From assembly GCA_001051155.2 (NCBI GenBank), contig JYIP02000001.1, positions 5,084,001 through 5,148,000 on the forward strand: a DNA stretch of 64,000 nt, written 5' to 3'. Origin of the DNA: Chrysoporthe austroafricana (Eukaryota; Ascomycota; Sordariomycetes; Diaporthales; Cryphonectriaceae). The notes under the pieces were generated by a model. That model was given only the letters and a program-made list of their open reading frames with translations, did not search any database and was not told the origin of the DNA. Within the stretch, counting starts at the first letter, position 1. Every line of letters starts with the position of its first letter. A program made the position numbers and the translations under genes. This document shows, piece by piece, positions 42,566-55,400 of this stretch.

Positions 42566-45368
42566 TTACTCCTCGACGACATTTGCTGCCACCTCTTTCG
42601 GCTCGACCTTGGAGTCGGCCTTGTCCTCTTCTATCGTAGCCTCCGCCAGGGTTTCACCGGCTGTGTCTTGTCGAGGTGTGAGCAAACCCATCCCAAGTGT
42701 TCACCATGTAAAGAGGGGACTTACTGGTTGCTAGTGTCTTCGTCTTCGTCTCCACCGGATGTTCCTCCTCTTCTGTCTTTTCTGTTGGCTCTTCCGCCGC
42801 CTGGGCAGTCTTTGAATCTTCAACGCGGTCCGCAGCCTTAGGCTCTTCCACCGCCGCTTCAGGCTGAGGTTGTGGCGCCTCTTCCTTCTCCACCTTCGTC
42901 TCCTCCTTGCTCTCGACTTCTTGAGCCGCCGCCACGGCAGCATCAGTAGGCTTGACCTCCTTGGGAACATCGCTGTCTGTCATCGATGCACCGCCATCCT
43001 CCTCGGGATCAATAGACCAGATCGTAACCGCCGTGGCAAAACTCAATTTCGGCTTGTCCACGGCGGCAGGTTTGGACACGGGCGCAGCAGCTGCGGCAGG
43101 CGCCCTCCTCTGAGGACCACGAGCCCGACCCTTGCGGGCGTCAGACAACGGCACCTTCTCCTTGGGCGCCTCGGCCACCTCTTCGCGAGTCTCCTCCTCC
43201 TTCGGCTTCGGTGCCTGGGGGCCTAGCCCCAATTTCTTGTTCAGGTCGGACATGAATCCAGCTTGAAGCGCGGCAATCTTATTGCCCATGGGCCTGGCCG
43301 GGACCGCGGGCTTCGCTTTGGGAGCCGGAGCATCAGCCGATGCGGCGGTAGCTTTCATAGGCCGGGCCGGAATCTGAGGTTTGGGGCGGTCCGGGATGAC
43401 CGGCTTAGCTGCCGCATCGTCTGTGGACTTCGGCTTGGGCCGCTCCGGAATCACAGGCTTGTCCTTAGGGTCTGTAGTCTTCTTCTGGGGCCGTCCCGGC
43501 ATGTGCGGCTTATTGTCGACCGGCGAGGGTTGCTCCATCTGTGGGCCCGAGACAGTGGTCTCCAGCTGCAGGCTGTCTGGCGTGTCCTCCCAGACGTCGC
43601 GGCTAGGAAACCTCTGCGCCATATTAGGACGGCCGGCGTCCTGGGCGAGCTGTGGCTGGCGGGAGACCCAGGCGGGCTTCTGCGTCCGCCAGAGGAAAGC
43701 GTCAGGGTGCGTCGCCTCCTTCTCAGCCAGCTCTTCCTGCTTCCGGGCGAAGGCGTGAGCTGGTGTCTCGGTCTGATCACGCGAGGGGACCTTTGTGATC
43801 TCCTCTTCTAGCTCAGGCGAGTTGACCTCGGCAGTGTAGTGCACACTGTTTGGAGCGTCTTCCCAGATGTCACGGCTCGGGAAGCGCTGCTTCATGTCCT
43901 TGATCTGCGCAGCTGTGAGGTGCTTCCCTGAGTCGCCCTCTTCGTCCTCCGGGAACAGAGGCTCGTACTCGATCACGTCTTCCAGCGGAGTCGATCGCAT
44001 TTCCGCGGACTCTGTCTTGTACAGGCTGGTCGGACGGCTGGTGGGGCGGCTGCGGGGCGGCTCCATTTCGTAGTCGCTCCCGCGACGCTCCCGAGAAAGC
44101 TCGACAGCCGGCACCTGGTCGAACCGATGATTGTTCTTCCTGACTTCATCCTCCGCCAAGATGGGTGCGCGGTAGTCATGCTCATCCTCATCTTCAAGTG
44201 GCGCAGGGGTGGCCTCGTCACTAAACAAAACGCTTCTCCTGCGGTTGGGCTCATCTACAACAATCACGTCGTGGCCCACTTCGGGCTGTGAATCTTGCTT
44301 CAGAGGGGAACCGCCCTCCTGGGGCTTCGTCGAGTGCGGCCGCGAGGCTGCTTCCGAGTAAACTGCCCAGGCGGCCTGTTCACTCGGCGTCCCAACGTGG
44401 TCCGTCGTACCTTCAATGCCTATTAGAAACTTGTCGGTGGCACGAGAATTTGTCACTGGTATAAACTTACCCACTCCGTGACCATTCAGCTCGGCTTGCC
44501 TGACCATCTTGTTCAGCTCCTCGCTGCTCATGGAGAAATCGGTCGCACGGTCATGCTGGTAGATGTGATGTTCCAGCTTCAAGAGTTCGGGGTGCTTCTG
44601 GTAGTACTCCTTCTCGAGCTTGTCCTGAGGCACGACGTTGTGGCCGTGCAGGCCGTAGCTACCAGGAGGCAGCCCACGGGAGCTGTTCTTTCTCTTATGC
44701 GCCCTGGACGAGCTGGGCGCATCAGCAGATCCGTGGGCACCAGGCGCCGGAGAAGGTGCCTGGACGTCGCCGGCGTGGGCCAGCAACGGGACCTGCACGC
44801 CAATTTCCGGGATGCCATGCTCTTCGTCCTCGATCTCGCTCTGCGAAAGGCCGCTAGCCGTGCTGGCCTTCTTTTTCAGACTGCGAGTCGAAGGCGTAGG
44901 CAAGTCGCTGCTCGGCTTGCCGATACCGAAGGACGCTGCCTTGTCTGAGTCGGTCCTGGTCACCTGCATTATGCGCTGCTTGGCGCTGAGAGCAGGCATT
45001 GTCGCCTGGGGCGCATACATCTTGAGGTTCTCGTCGACGGTACGTGTCTGCTCGGGCGAGGTGCTCGGCTCCCGAGGAGGGAGCTGCTCAGCCAACACTG
45101 CGTATTCCATGCCCTCCTCGCCCACCACATTGGGGATCTCGACGCTCTTGGACCGCTCGATCGGGTCATCGTTAGAATTGGACCGCTCCGTCTTGGAGGG
45201 GATTCCGGCATGCAAGGGAGAAGGAGCATATCGATCTGGGTTGGGCGACAAGCCGCGCTTGATAGGTCGTGGAGGCACTTTGGGGAAGCCGGACTGATCG
45301 CCATCCTGACTCCTGTTGGGTCGAGGTGGGATGACGGGAGGTTGCTGTTGTGTTGCTGCGGTCGACAT
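42566..45368 (-). CDS. AIM21: Aim21-like actin-patch-associated protein
   Basis: Three exons in transcript order: 45368-44471, 44419-42725 and 42660-42566. The phases close exactly to 895 residues. The Met at 45368 (MSTAATQQQPPVIPPRPNRS) is preferred to a longer frame. Proline-rich PPRP and RPKP-IPARP repeats (SH3-binding type) and two FPSRDVWEDTPDSL-like repeats suit the fungal Aim21 family. In yeast this family acts at cortical actin patches. The central NKMVRQAELNGHGV-GIEGTTDHVGTPSE is highly conserved-looking and is produced by removing a 51-nt intron that is itself open in frame. The last exon adds an acidic ETLAEATIEEDKAD tail that readthrough of the intron would miss. Most of the rest is disordered and E/K/P-rich. 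Confidence 0.82.
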
Positions 45369-48300
45369 CTTGGTGACTAGGAGGCAATACAGCTCTTGAG
45401 GAGCTTTGGCGGCAGGGCTCAAATTGGAACGATTGCGTTGTAACCAAAGAAAAATGTGTGGTGGTTGCACACCGGATCAGCCAGTCGTCGGTATTCTGCG
45501 CGTCAGAATAGGCCTGAGATTCTGCCAATCGCGATCGTTAGTCCGACTTGCAGTCAAAACACGGTGAGCCATTTAACTAGCTGCAATGCGGCAATGCTGC
45601 AGCATCTGTGACGAGTAGCGGTTCGAGAGCTGACAAGGGGCAGGGCAGGCGACCTGGTGCATTGGCTGAACTGGCTTGCGACCCGGGGAGAGCTGAGGGC
45701 TGCATGTGAGTGAGTGAGGTGTCTGGCCGTCGACGGCCGGAGCGAAGCTCTAACACGTCACGATTCCTCGCTCCACTAAAAGCCGCAGGGCACAGCTGCC
45801 AGAACCCCTGGCAGCGAGCCGATCTCAGCGTGGTGACAAAGGGCTGCTGGAGAGTCGATGATGTGCCTCGAATCGACCCAATTGCAGCCCCGCCAATTCC
45901 GCGAGGACGGGGACGCCGGTGAGGACCCAATGCTGGGCATACGGGTGCCCACTCCGGTCGCAGTGATAAACTTGTCGACGGGTCCAGATAAGACGGGAAC
46001 GGTCAACCTCGACGGCGGCAGCAATCGATGGTGCTGATCCCTCGAGGGAGCACGTGGCTCATAAAGAAAACCGCCCGTCGATCTGTTCCGGAATCCAATT
46101 GGGAAAGGGGAGTGGCAGATATTTCCAGACTGCATGCGAGCATGCGTGCTGGCCATGCTTGGGGGCCGGCTTGCAACGGCACTGGGACTCACTCACCTCG
46201 ACGATCCTTTTGGTGATGGAGGTCGAGAGGGGTCGAGCTCGAGGGGCGGCGGCGAGCTGGACAGTCAATGCTATAGCAGAAATATGAGATCGACAACCTT
46301 ATGTGCGGTAGTTATGAAACAACAGAAGAGTGCTCGAAAACAGGAATAGATGCATCCCACGAGGGCAGCAAGAGAGGGCAACGGCCTGACGACTTATAAC
46401 GGCTACCGCTGAAATGCCTTCCAGGTAATCCGTTCTTCGTCATTGGAGCTGAGCAGGTCCCCCACCACACGAGCAGGGATGCCCTCTGCACGTCGCTGCA
46501 GCAGATCGCGGGCTCAGGCACACCATCTCGACCTCTTACCAGCACCCAGGTCGAGTGACCTCTCCCCGCAGCGACGCCACGCCGTGCCCAGAGGTACCGG
46601 TTACCGCGTCCACATGCGGAATCACGATTCGAACAGCTACACACCAGACCGGCATTCTCTGCTCAAGGCATGTCCTCGTCAGTGGATGGATGAACGGTCT
46701 ACTGTCGACCGCTCGATTTACCCCTGAACCATACGGCTGCTTCTTTCGACGGTCGCCGCAGAAGCAGTTGGGTGCAATTCAGCCCTGACCTCTCTCCTAG
46801 AGGTTGGTGACAGTTCGAGCGAGCAGGACGGGTGGAGAGGAGAGTGATGCACAGGTGCAGGAAGGAGTTCGTTCATAGTCCAGCCGTTACAGCACTCCAG
46901 GCCCTGGATGTAGATCATGATGGCCTTCCCAACAACCTTGCCCGCCTGAATGATGCTTGGGCCCCACCGAGAGAGCCTAAAAAAAACCCCGCCATTATGC
47001 TCACCCGATCATCCCCACCATCCTGTCCTGCCGCGTCGACCAGTGGGCCGCGGTGACTTCACTCCAGACCTCGAACGCCGGAAGAGCTTCGTTAGGCTAA
47101 GTACACATTCCGGTTTTGCGAGACATTTAGAATCCGGAGGACCTAAACGAACTATATCTAACGGAACGGAACATCGGCACATACCAATGAGCCCGTACTT
47201 TTACGGCAGTGGTGTTCTATCCAGCATGCATCTACTTATAAGGTCGTCCCCAGGGCACCTCCATCTGAGACGTCTCCAGCCGTCATTTCCATGACATTCT
47301 AGAGTCAACACCTTGCTTGCTACTACCCTGCGGTCAATACTAATCCACCGCGGAGCCAGGCATTCTATTCGACCCCCCTCACTTGCCAAGGCCTATTCCC
47401 GGGCCGCTCGAGTTACGCGATCCATACCGTCGAGTCCAACGGGCGTTTTAATAGACAGAAAGCCCTTCTCCAACTCTGGGCATCTTCACCTCACCTCGTG
47501 ATCTATGGTTTTACGTAAGGACACGGGACCATCCCTCCAGGCCTTCGGGCAAAGATTGCATCATTTGTGCATGTCTGTCAGGTGTCGTGTTCTGCCCGAC
47601 GCCACTTGACTACTTGCACACATCTGGAACGCGCCTAGGCTTCTTCTATTCCTCATCCATCTCGTTCATTGGTTTCGGGATGCCGCCTAGATGGTTGCTT
47701 GGCCTGGGTGTGAGTAACGCCCTCCACGTGATCCTCCAACATACCTCCCAGCAGTCTAGTCGCCTATAGACGCCTGCGAGAAGGAGGACGCTTAGTACTC
47801 TGATGTATAAGTGGTCCGCGGTGGTCGCAAGCGCCTATCAAGACATGGATGGAGTGCCTCTTCACTACGCCAATCTCGTACGAGGCATCCGGCGGCATCC
47901 GGCGGCATCTACGCGGTTCAAATAATGTCATCAACCCTGGAGGAGCCTCGGACGCTTCAGGTGAAGGAATGAGCTTCTTCGTCAGTATCCGGCCTGGAAA
48001 GTACAAACACAACAGCCGGTAGTAGTAGAGCCCTATAGACGCCATTGCACCAACCCGAGCATGCAGCCTCGCAGTCCCGCACCCGTGAGGTGGTCCTCGG
48101 CCTCCTCCTATCGATGCGAGAGAAGCCCAGCACATTTTCCACCCTGTTCTCTGGAAACGGAAAAGAAGAAAAAAAAGTAGTCAACCGGCCAAACACTCTT
48201 CGCTCAGGAGACGTCTGATAACGCAAATTCGTTCTCGCGCCGTTAGCCCCGGCTGGGCGCAACCTTACTACCGTCCCCTGCTCCTCGCCCTGTGCATGAG

Positions 48301-48382
48301 GCCCAGCTCCTCTACAGTAGGGCTCCCCGCACACAGGCCTCCTCCCCCAGCAGCCGGCCTCCCCATCACGGCCCTCGCTGGA
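45369..48382. other. 3.0-kb gene-free stretch
   Basis: Between the AIM21-like start and the TVP18 stop. Only short frames without motifs were seen on either strand. A short CATCCGGCGG duplication occurs at about 47886-47908. It should include the AIM21-like promoter. Confidence 0.5.
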
Positions 48383-49266
48383 TCATACAATCATCTGGGC
48401 CACGCCCGCGCCGCCCAGCGTCTTGGAGCCGACGAACTGCTGGTGCTTGACGGCGGCGAGGAGGTAGCACAGCGCGGTGGCGGTTAGCACTATGGCCTCG
48501 GCGATGAGCGACGTCGCCTTGGGGATGATGCTGAGCCACTGGACGACGGCCATCACGCCGTACGCCGCGGCGCGCATGTAGTTTGTCGAGATCTTGCGCA
48601 CGTAGGCGTCGAAGGTGCTCGACGTCGGGCAGATGCGCAGGAGAAGCGGGATCTCGATGAACACGATGATGAAGGCGGACGCGCTGCGAGGAGGCCTCTT
48701 AGTTAGCCGTCGGGTTCGCTGGACCTGGGGCGGGGGGCCGGGCAGACGGAGTGGGTGATCCGCCAGTGCGCCGTGCGGCGGGGCTTGAGGAAGGGGGAGG
48801 GGGAGGAGGTGAGGCAGGTGGCTAGGCTGGACTTACAGCAGTAGAGCGCAGAAGATGATGATAACCACGTTGAACGTGAAGATATTTGCGATGCCGAGGG
48901 CGAAGCCTAGGATCATCGACAGCACTCCGAGCCTGTGGTCGCATTCATCGCGTTAGCCCTCGTCAGCTCCGTGGTGCGTACATCCCTAGCTCTTCACGGC
49001 CCTTCCCACCAGGGCGCAACCCCTCGCCGCAGCAGAGCCTGTCGGTGGTAGACTCGGTGCCCGGCCACCCGGCTGTTCCGGGCTGTGTGCGTCGAAGAGC
49101 GCGCACTCATCGTCACCGAGGGTTCGAGGGGTGCTCACCACTGCCCGTAGATACCTAGCCCCAGATGTCAGTACTCAGGCCACGCCGATCACCGCAGCGG
49201 GGATCCGCCGGGCGGGATCGAAAACATACTGAAGTTCCTAGTCGCGAATTCCTCCTTCAACGTCAT
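48383..49266 (-). CDS. TVP18: Golgi membrane protein Tvp18
   Basis: Four exons in transcript order: 49266-49230 (37 nt), 49154-49139 (16 nt), 48932-48837 (96 nt) and 48683-48383. The total is 450 nt, exactly 149 residues plus stop, the usual length. It begins MTLKEEFATRNFSIYGQW, with the micro-exon supplying SIYGQW. Membrane helices and the strongly conserved FIEIPLLLRICPTSSTFDAYV follow. It ends GSKTLGGAGVAQMIV, a Tvp18 hallmark. Tvp18 is a four-helix protein of late Golgi vesicles of unknown exact role. The 16-nt exon is remarkable, and its acceptor and donor are both plain GT-AG. Confidence 0.9.
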
Positions 49267-50765
49267 CTTGGCTGTATAGTCTTGGCAGAGCTTCCTCTGT
49301 CGTCTCTGCGGTCGTGGAGGCGAGTCGGCTCAAAGTCGGTTTTTCCGAGGAACGCTCGCAGGGAAGGGAGAGAGGCTTGATGGTGGTGTCGAACGAGGAC
49401 TCGGCGTCGCAGTCGAGTCTACCTGTCCTTCCTCGGATGTCTCAGTCCCTGGTGTGGCCGTGTAATGTGCAATCTCCTGGCTCTCGTTCACGCGTCGGGC
49501 TATTCGCTCGTGGAAGGGGGCAGCGTGATGGCGATATGAGTTGCTCGTCGGGAAGATGTTGACAGCGCGGTGTCGTTCGTCTCTCGGGCGAGGGAGGTGT
49601 TGGGTACAGGGTGGTCGGTACTAACTTCTAAGCCTCAGCTTGCGCAGCTCCTGACACGTTCTGATGGTCTGACGGCCGGGGTAGGCCTCGCAGGCCGGCT
49701 GGCCGGATCCCGTGGCGGCGCTTATTGCTCTGAGCCTCTGCCAAGAGCCTAACACGAGGGGCAACCCAGGGGGTGAGCGCAGTGACCAGCAGCGGGCCCC
49801 CCCAGTCCCCAGGGCCCCGTCAGAGTCGTTTCAACCTTTGACGGCTTTGTGCACCCGACTTATTCACCACCAGAAACGAATCCGAAACAATGTGTTTCCC
49901 TGGTCTGATCTTAGTCGCCATGTAAGCATACAAAGACCGCCAGGCGGCCCGGGAGACCACGTTCCCAGGCCACAGTTCCCAGCATCCCACGGGACGCTCC
50001 GACTCGACGGACACCTCGTTTACGTGTGACTGACGCGGCCGTGGCCACTTCGACCAAGAGCTGCGCCTTCTCGAGAGGAGCCTGAGGAGCCCCGTCAGCT
50101 GCCAGACCCGAGTCCCAACGGGTCCCAACGGGTTGGGTGGCCCCGTTGGCTGGCGTCCATAGTCGGGGCCATCCTTTGTCCCCGCCCGCCGTCCCCCAGC
50201 CATGAGCTACTATGTAGGCTGCCGGAACTCCACGGGCTGATCTACGACAGCGTACTCACTTCGGGTCATCTATGATTGTCTACACCGCGGGGCATCCAAA
50301 TAGTCCCTCCTGCAGGCCAGGCAGAACACTCGCAGAGGCAGGCTCCGGCGATTAGAATTGATCGTCTCCGTAGCCCAACAGGCTGCGCAAGTTTTCAATA
50401 AAGATGTCTGCTCTCGACCGACGGTCCTAGCCCGTCCCCGAGATGTGATCTAGCTGCCAGCTAGAAATCTTCACCCGCAGGACGCAAATAACAGAGTCGA
50501 AACATGGAAAAGAAAGAGAATGAGCCGGGTGTGCTTGACCACACGCTCTCACTTGTTGTCATGCATCTTGAAGATCTAGGCCGAAAATCCCTCCTCAATC
50601 TTTCGAAGCCGATTCCTTGTCCCTACAAATCGCCCACGTTCTGACAACCACCCACCCCGGCCAGCCTTGGCCCGGCTGCCTTCCCCCCGACCCGCCACCA
50701 TGTTCTGCTTCTTCTTGTTCTTCTTCTCTCCCTGCTCGTCCGGACAGGCCATGCGGCGCGGGTAT
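49267..50765. other. Spacer between TVP18 and NTF2
   Basis: 1.5 kb containing the TVP18 promoter and the NTF2 3' region. No ORF is supported. Confidence 0.55.
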
Positions 50766-51424
50766 TTAGAAGATCAGCTTGAAGATGTCGTGGGAAACGT
50801 AGAAGCTGCCGGTGCCGGGCTCCTGGTTCAGGTGGAACGTCTGCGCGAACTTGAAGGGCTTCTCGATGTCGCCGTCGACCTGTCATGGCAGAGAGTCAGA
50901 ACAGTCAGCCTGCTGTGCTGCTCGTGGCAGATCCCTCCCCCCCCCCTCCAAGGGAGCTCCCATATGCACGTGACTTCTGTAGACCCGATCGGGTCCGAGA
51001 TGGGAAACATACGATGATGGCGCCGGTGACCTGGATCAGCACACCGGTTTCCACGAGGCCGGGCATGGGGTCGATGGTATGGGTCTCGTGCTTGACGCTC
51101 TGGAAGGGCAGGCTCTAGCCGGACAGATAGCAGTCAGCACAGCGCCATCAGGGAGTGGGGGCGACGAGGGGAGGCGGGCGGGATCATTGTGATTGCGCCC
51201 CAGCTGCTCGGACACAGCGCGCGAGGGGTCCAGAGGGGTCGCCGGCGTGTGATAGATACCTTCAGCTTCTCGACGATAGCAGCCACGCCGATGACCGAGG
51301 TGGACTCGTAGGTGAGCATGCTGTTGTCGCGGTACAGCTGGGCCAGGCCCTCGCGGTTGCCGTCGAAGGTGGTGTAGTAGTACGGCACGAACTGGTTCGC
51401 GACGTCCTGGAAGTTGACGGCCAT
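50766..51424 (-). CDS. NTF2: Nuclear transport factor 2
   Basis: Three exons in transcript order: 51424-51260, 51114-51013 and 50879-50766, all in phase 0, giving 126 residues, the usual size. It begins with FQDVANQFVPYYYTTFD, then GLAQLYRDNSMLTYES and AAIVEKLK. The second exon gives SLPFQSVKHETHTIDPMP and GVLIQVTGAI. The third gives FAQTFHLNQEPGTGSFYVSH and DIFKLIF. NTF2 dimers carry Ran-GDP into the nucleus through the FG-repeat pore. Nothing is missing compared with the family. Confidence 0.95.
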
Positions 51425-52483
51425 CTTGATGGTGGTGTACGGTCTCGGGGAGCTGGGTTGACAGGGAGCGGGGCGAGGGTAGCTAGACGGGCTCGTTCGG
51501 TCGTTGCTCCTGGGCAGCAGAAAGAGGGAGACAGAGAGGGTGGTGCGATCTGTGAGGCTGGGTGGGCTGGGCCGTTTGGACGTTGTTGATGTTTTGCAAC
51601 CTTGGCTGCGAGGCACCGGCGGGGCTCAGGCGCTCTTCTCCTTAGGCCGCCCGCTGGTGGGGTAGAACCAACCACCCCTGCCCCGTGCGACAGCTTCTGT
51701 CAAGTCGGCGCGGGCTGCAGCTCGCTTTCGTCTTTGGGCAGCAAGCATACATTCCAGTGTGACCTGGCGTGCCTGGAAATCCTGCAGAGCCCGACAGCCC
51801 GGCTCTGGGTGATTTCATCGCGAGCTCTGCCAACCAACCACGTGATGTCACCTCGAGGGGATGACCTCAATGCCTACACGGCTCACAGCGATCATGACGA
51901 TCCTCAGCAGCAACGTCGCTTCTGCCGCTCTACTGAAACTCTTCTGAAAATAAGCTGCCCCTGGATCGAGGAAAAAGTGGTATCTGGAGGATGAGAAGAA
52001 AGAAGCCCTGTCTGTCACGCGGATCTGGAAATTCATACGTTCTCTCGCACCTTAGCCCAGTGCCCAGACAAAGAAGACAGAATCGAGGAAGCTTGTCTGA
52101 CATTGCTACTCAGGAACGGTCGGGAGGTGATTTGGCGGCCTGCCATCCTCGACAAGTGAATACCTAGAGCAGCTGGACAACACACATGTGCTCTCGTCAG
52201 GGTCTCCAGCATGCTCTTGCGATGACCTCCTAAGACTTCCGGCCTGGATGTATAGAGTGTCTACGAACATACACATCACTACAATTGGATGCAGGTGGCA
52301 GCGTCTCCTTACGCAGTAGCCTGTCTGGCAGGGCCTATGAGGTTCGCACGTGAATCTACCGTATGCAGAAGAATGGATATACCACGGAAATACTCTGGCA
52401 GCATGATCCCATATTTCTTAATTACCTAACCCGCGAGCTTTTGAGGGGGGTGCATATTGGATAACGTCTCGTCGCGATCTCGC
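51425..52483. other. Spacer between NTF2 start and MET10 stop
   Basis: 1.06 kb containing the NTF2 promoter with pyrimidine/purine tracts and the MET10 3' region. No ORF is supported. Confidence 0.6.
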
Positions 52484-55400
52484 TTAGTACACCTCGAGCA
52501 CGTACCGCCCCTCCTCCTTCAGCCTCTCGATCTCCTTCCTCGGGTCGACCTTCTTGCTGGCCGCCTTGGCCTCGACGGCAATCGCCTCCTGCAGCACCTC
52601 CGTGACGTCGGGGACCGGCCACGTCGGCCCGCACAGGTAGAAGCTGCCCTCCTCCTTGATGTACGCGTCCACGATCGCGCTCATGCTCTCGCGCATGCGG
52701 TCCTGGATGTAGATCTTCTGCGGCTGGTCGCGGCTGAACGCCGCGCCCAGCAGCGTGATGACGCCGGCGTCGACGTACGCCTCCCACTCCTCGCCGTACA
52801 GGTACTCCTCGCGCTGGTGCCGCGAGCCCATGTACAGCAGGATGGCGCCGATCTCCTTGCCCTGAGCCTTCTGCATCGCGCGGTACTGCACGAACGCGCG
52901 GAACGGCGCCAGGCCCGTCCCCAGCCCCGCCATGATCAGCGGCGCCGTGTCCCGCGCCGGCAGCTTCATCACGCTCGGCTTGACGGACACGGTCACCGCC
53001 GCGCCGACGGGCAGCGTCGAGAGGTACCGCGTCGCCTGCCCCGTGCGCGTGCGCCCCCGGCTGTCGACCCAGTCGACCACCACGATCATCAGCGACACCG
53101 AGGTTGGCGTGACCGCCTGCGCCGACGCGATCGAGTACTCGCGGCGCTTGAGCGGCGCCACGAGGCGCGCGAGGTCGTGGAACGACGGGCGCGCCGACGC
53201 GAACTCGGCCAGCACGTCGGCGTACGTGTCCATGTCGACCTCCGAGCGGCGCTTGAACTCGTCCGCGCCGTCCTTGCCGCCCAGCGCGGCGAGCTTCTTC
53301 TGCTCGAGCTCATCGGTCGCGAACTCGGCGAGCTGCTCGTAGAACCGCTTGGGGACCTTGCCCAGGATGTCGATGTTCTGGACGAGGGCCTGGTAGACCG
53401 TGCGCGTCTCGAGGTCCGCCGGGTTCTCGCGCGACGGGACCTGGACGAGGTCGTCCGCGTTCAGGCCGTACGAGGTGATGAACTGCAGGACCTGCGCCGG
53501 GTCGTTGTCCGCGTGGATGCCCAGGGCCTCGCCGATGTTGTAGGTCACGCCCGAGGTGCCGAGGTCGAACTCGATGTGGAAGATGTTGCGGTCGTAGGTG
53601 AGGGGCGTGAGGCGGCGGTTCTCCTTGACGTGCACGGTGGCCGTCTTGACAGAGAGGTCCGGGCGGAGCGAGGACTGCGTGCCGTAGGCCTCCTTGAAGG
53701 CGAGGGCCTTGCCCGCGGCCTCCCAGCTGCTGAGCTGGAGGTCCTGCTCGGGCTCTTCCTTGTCGAAGCCGACGAAGGCGCTCGTCTGGATGGTGCTGGC
53801 GAGGCTGGGCGTGGCGTAGTCGGCCGGCAGCTCGGCCCAGGAGGCGGGCGCCTCGACCTGGCGGAGGCACTGGTTGAGCACGTCGCGGCACTCCTGAATC
53901 GTGCCCTCGCGGGGAGCAGAAAGGTTCTTCGCAACATCGACAACGCCGTCAGGCCTAGCGACGCGCAGGAATGCGAGCTCGACCAAGAGCTCCAGGTTGG
54001 TCTCCAAGGCCGGGGAGTATGAGGAGTCGAAAACGAAGAGGTGAACAGCTTTCTCCAATATGGCCTTCCTCACCACGGGGGACAGCCGCTTCTCGAGGGC
54101 CTCGTCATCTTTGAGATCCGGCAGCCTCAGCAGGAGCTTGCCGCCGTTCTTGACACCCTTCAAGATGTCCACATCCTGGAACAGCTTCTCCTCGCCCACA
54201 TACGCGACATCAGCCTCAGCCACCGCGTAAGGCGCCTCGAGGGTCTTCTTGGAGCTGCGAATATCCGTGCGGACGATGCCGCCCTGAATCAAGTTGTCGT
54301 GCGTCTCATGCACATAGACGTTGCTCGACGACTCGCGCGTGAAGAACCTGCCGACCACCGCGGGCGAGTTGACAGCGGTCGAGTTGTCGATATCCCAGAA
54401 GGTGTACTGTTCCACTTGGCCGGGTAGGGTGGACAGCCTCGCCTCGGCGCCGCTGCCATCCTTGCTGATGAGCTTCTGGACGATCGAGTGGAAGCTGGCC
54501 GGCGTCAGAGCGTCGGACGCGGCGTACTTGACATCCGTGACGGTGGGTGCCTGCGCCCACTTGCTGGAGAAGGAGACCGCGGTGAGCACGTCCGAGTGCA
54601 GGATCGACTGGACAGCGGCGTCCTCCACCTCGGAGGCGGTGCGGACCTGACCCAGGACAGCGATCTGGCGGACAGAAGCCGGGAGCGTGCTCAGGAAGGC
54701 CTCCTCGACGAAGGGCCGGTACAGGCGCACGCTGATGGCGCCGACCTTCTTGCCCTCAGCCGAGAGCTGCGAGACGACCTGATTGGCAATCTGGGCCTCG
54801 ACGCTGCCAAAGACGACCAGCACGGTGTCGGCGTCCTCGTCGCCAAAGTACTCGAAAGGCCTGTAGTCCGTGCCCAGCTCGCCATTGAAGGCGTTCAGCA
54901 GGTCGAGCACCTTGCCGGCGGTGTCGAGGTGGTTGTTCAAACCCTGGACGTGCTTGAGCAGGTTCGTGTAGGTCTCCCGGATGCCGATCTCGCCCAGGGC
55001 GTCAATGACCCTCAGCGTCTCCCTGGAGGTGCGGATGCCGTCATAGATGTGCACACTCGGCAGGAGGTGGGCCATCAGCGTGGCCAGCAGCGCCATGTGC
55101 TGGGCCTCGTAGGCGGACGAGCTGGCGACCAGGCCCAGGCCGAGGTCCTCGGCGAGCTGCAGGGCGGAGCCGTACTCGGGGACCAGGCCGTGCCCGTCGG
55201 CGTAGTCGACGGCGGCGACGTGGGCCACGAAGGGGCTGGCGACGCTGTACAGCAGGCTGAGCTGGTCGAGCGAGGCGCGCAGGCTGCGCAAGCTCAAGCT
55301 CGGTGCGAGGAGCGCCTGCGGGATGTGCCGCCGGGCGAGGTCGAAGTCGCTCGAGAACATGTACCCCAGGGCGAAGGCGCCGGCGCCGGTGCGCGTCTGC

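Noticed and set aside
52457..54022. 521-codon plus-strand open frame
   Set aside because: It is antisense to MET10, which has clear FAD and NADPH motifs. High third-position GC removes stop codons on the other strand.
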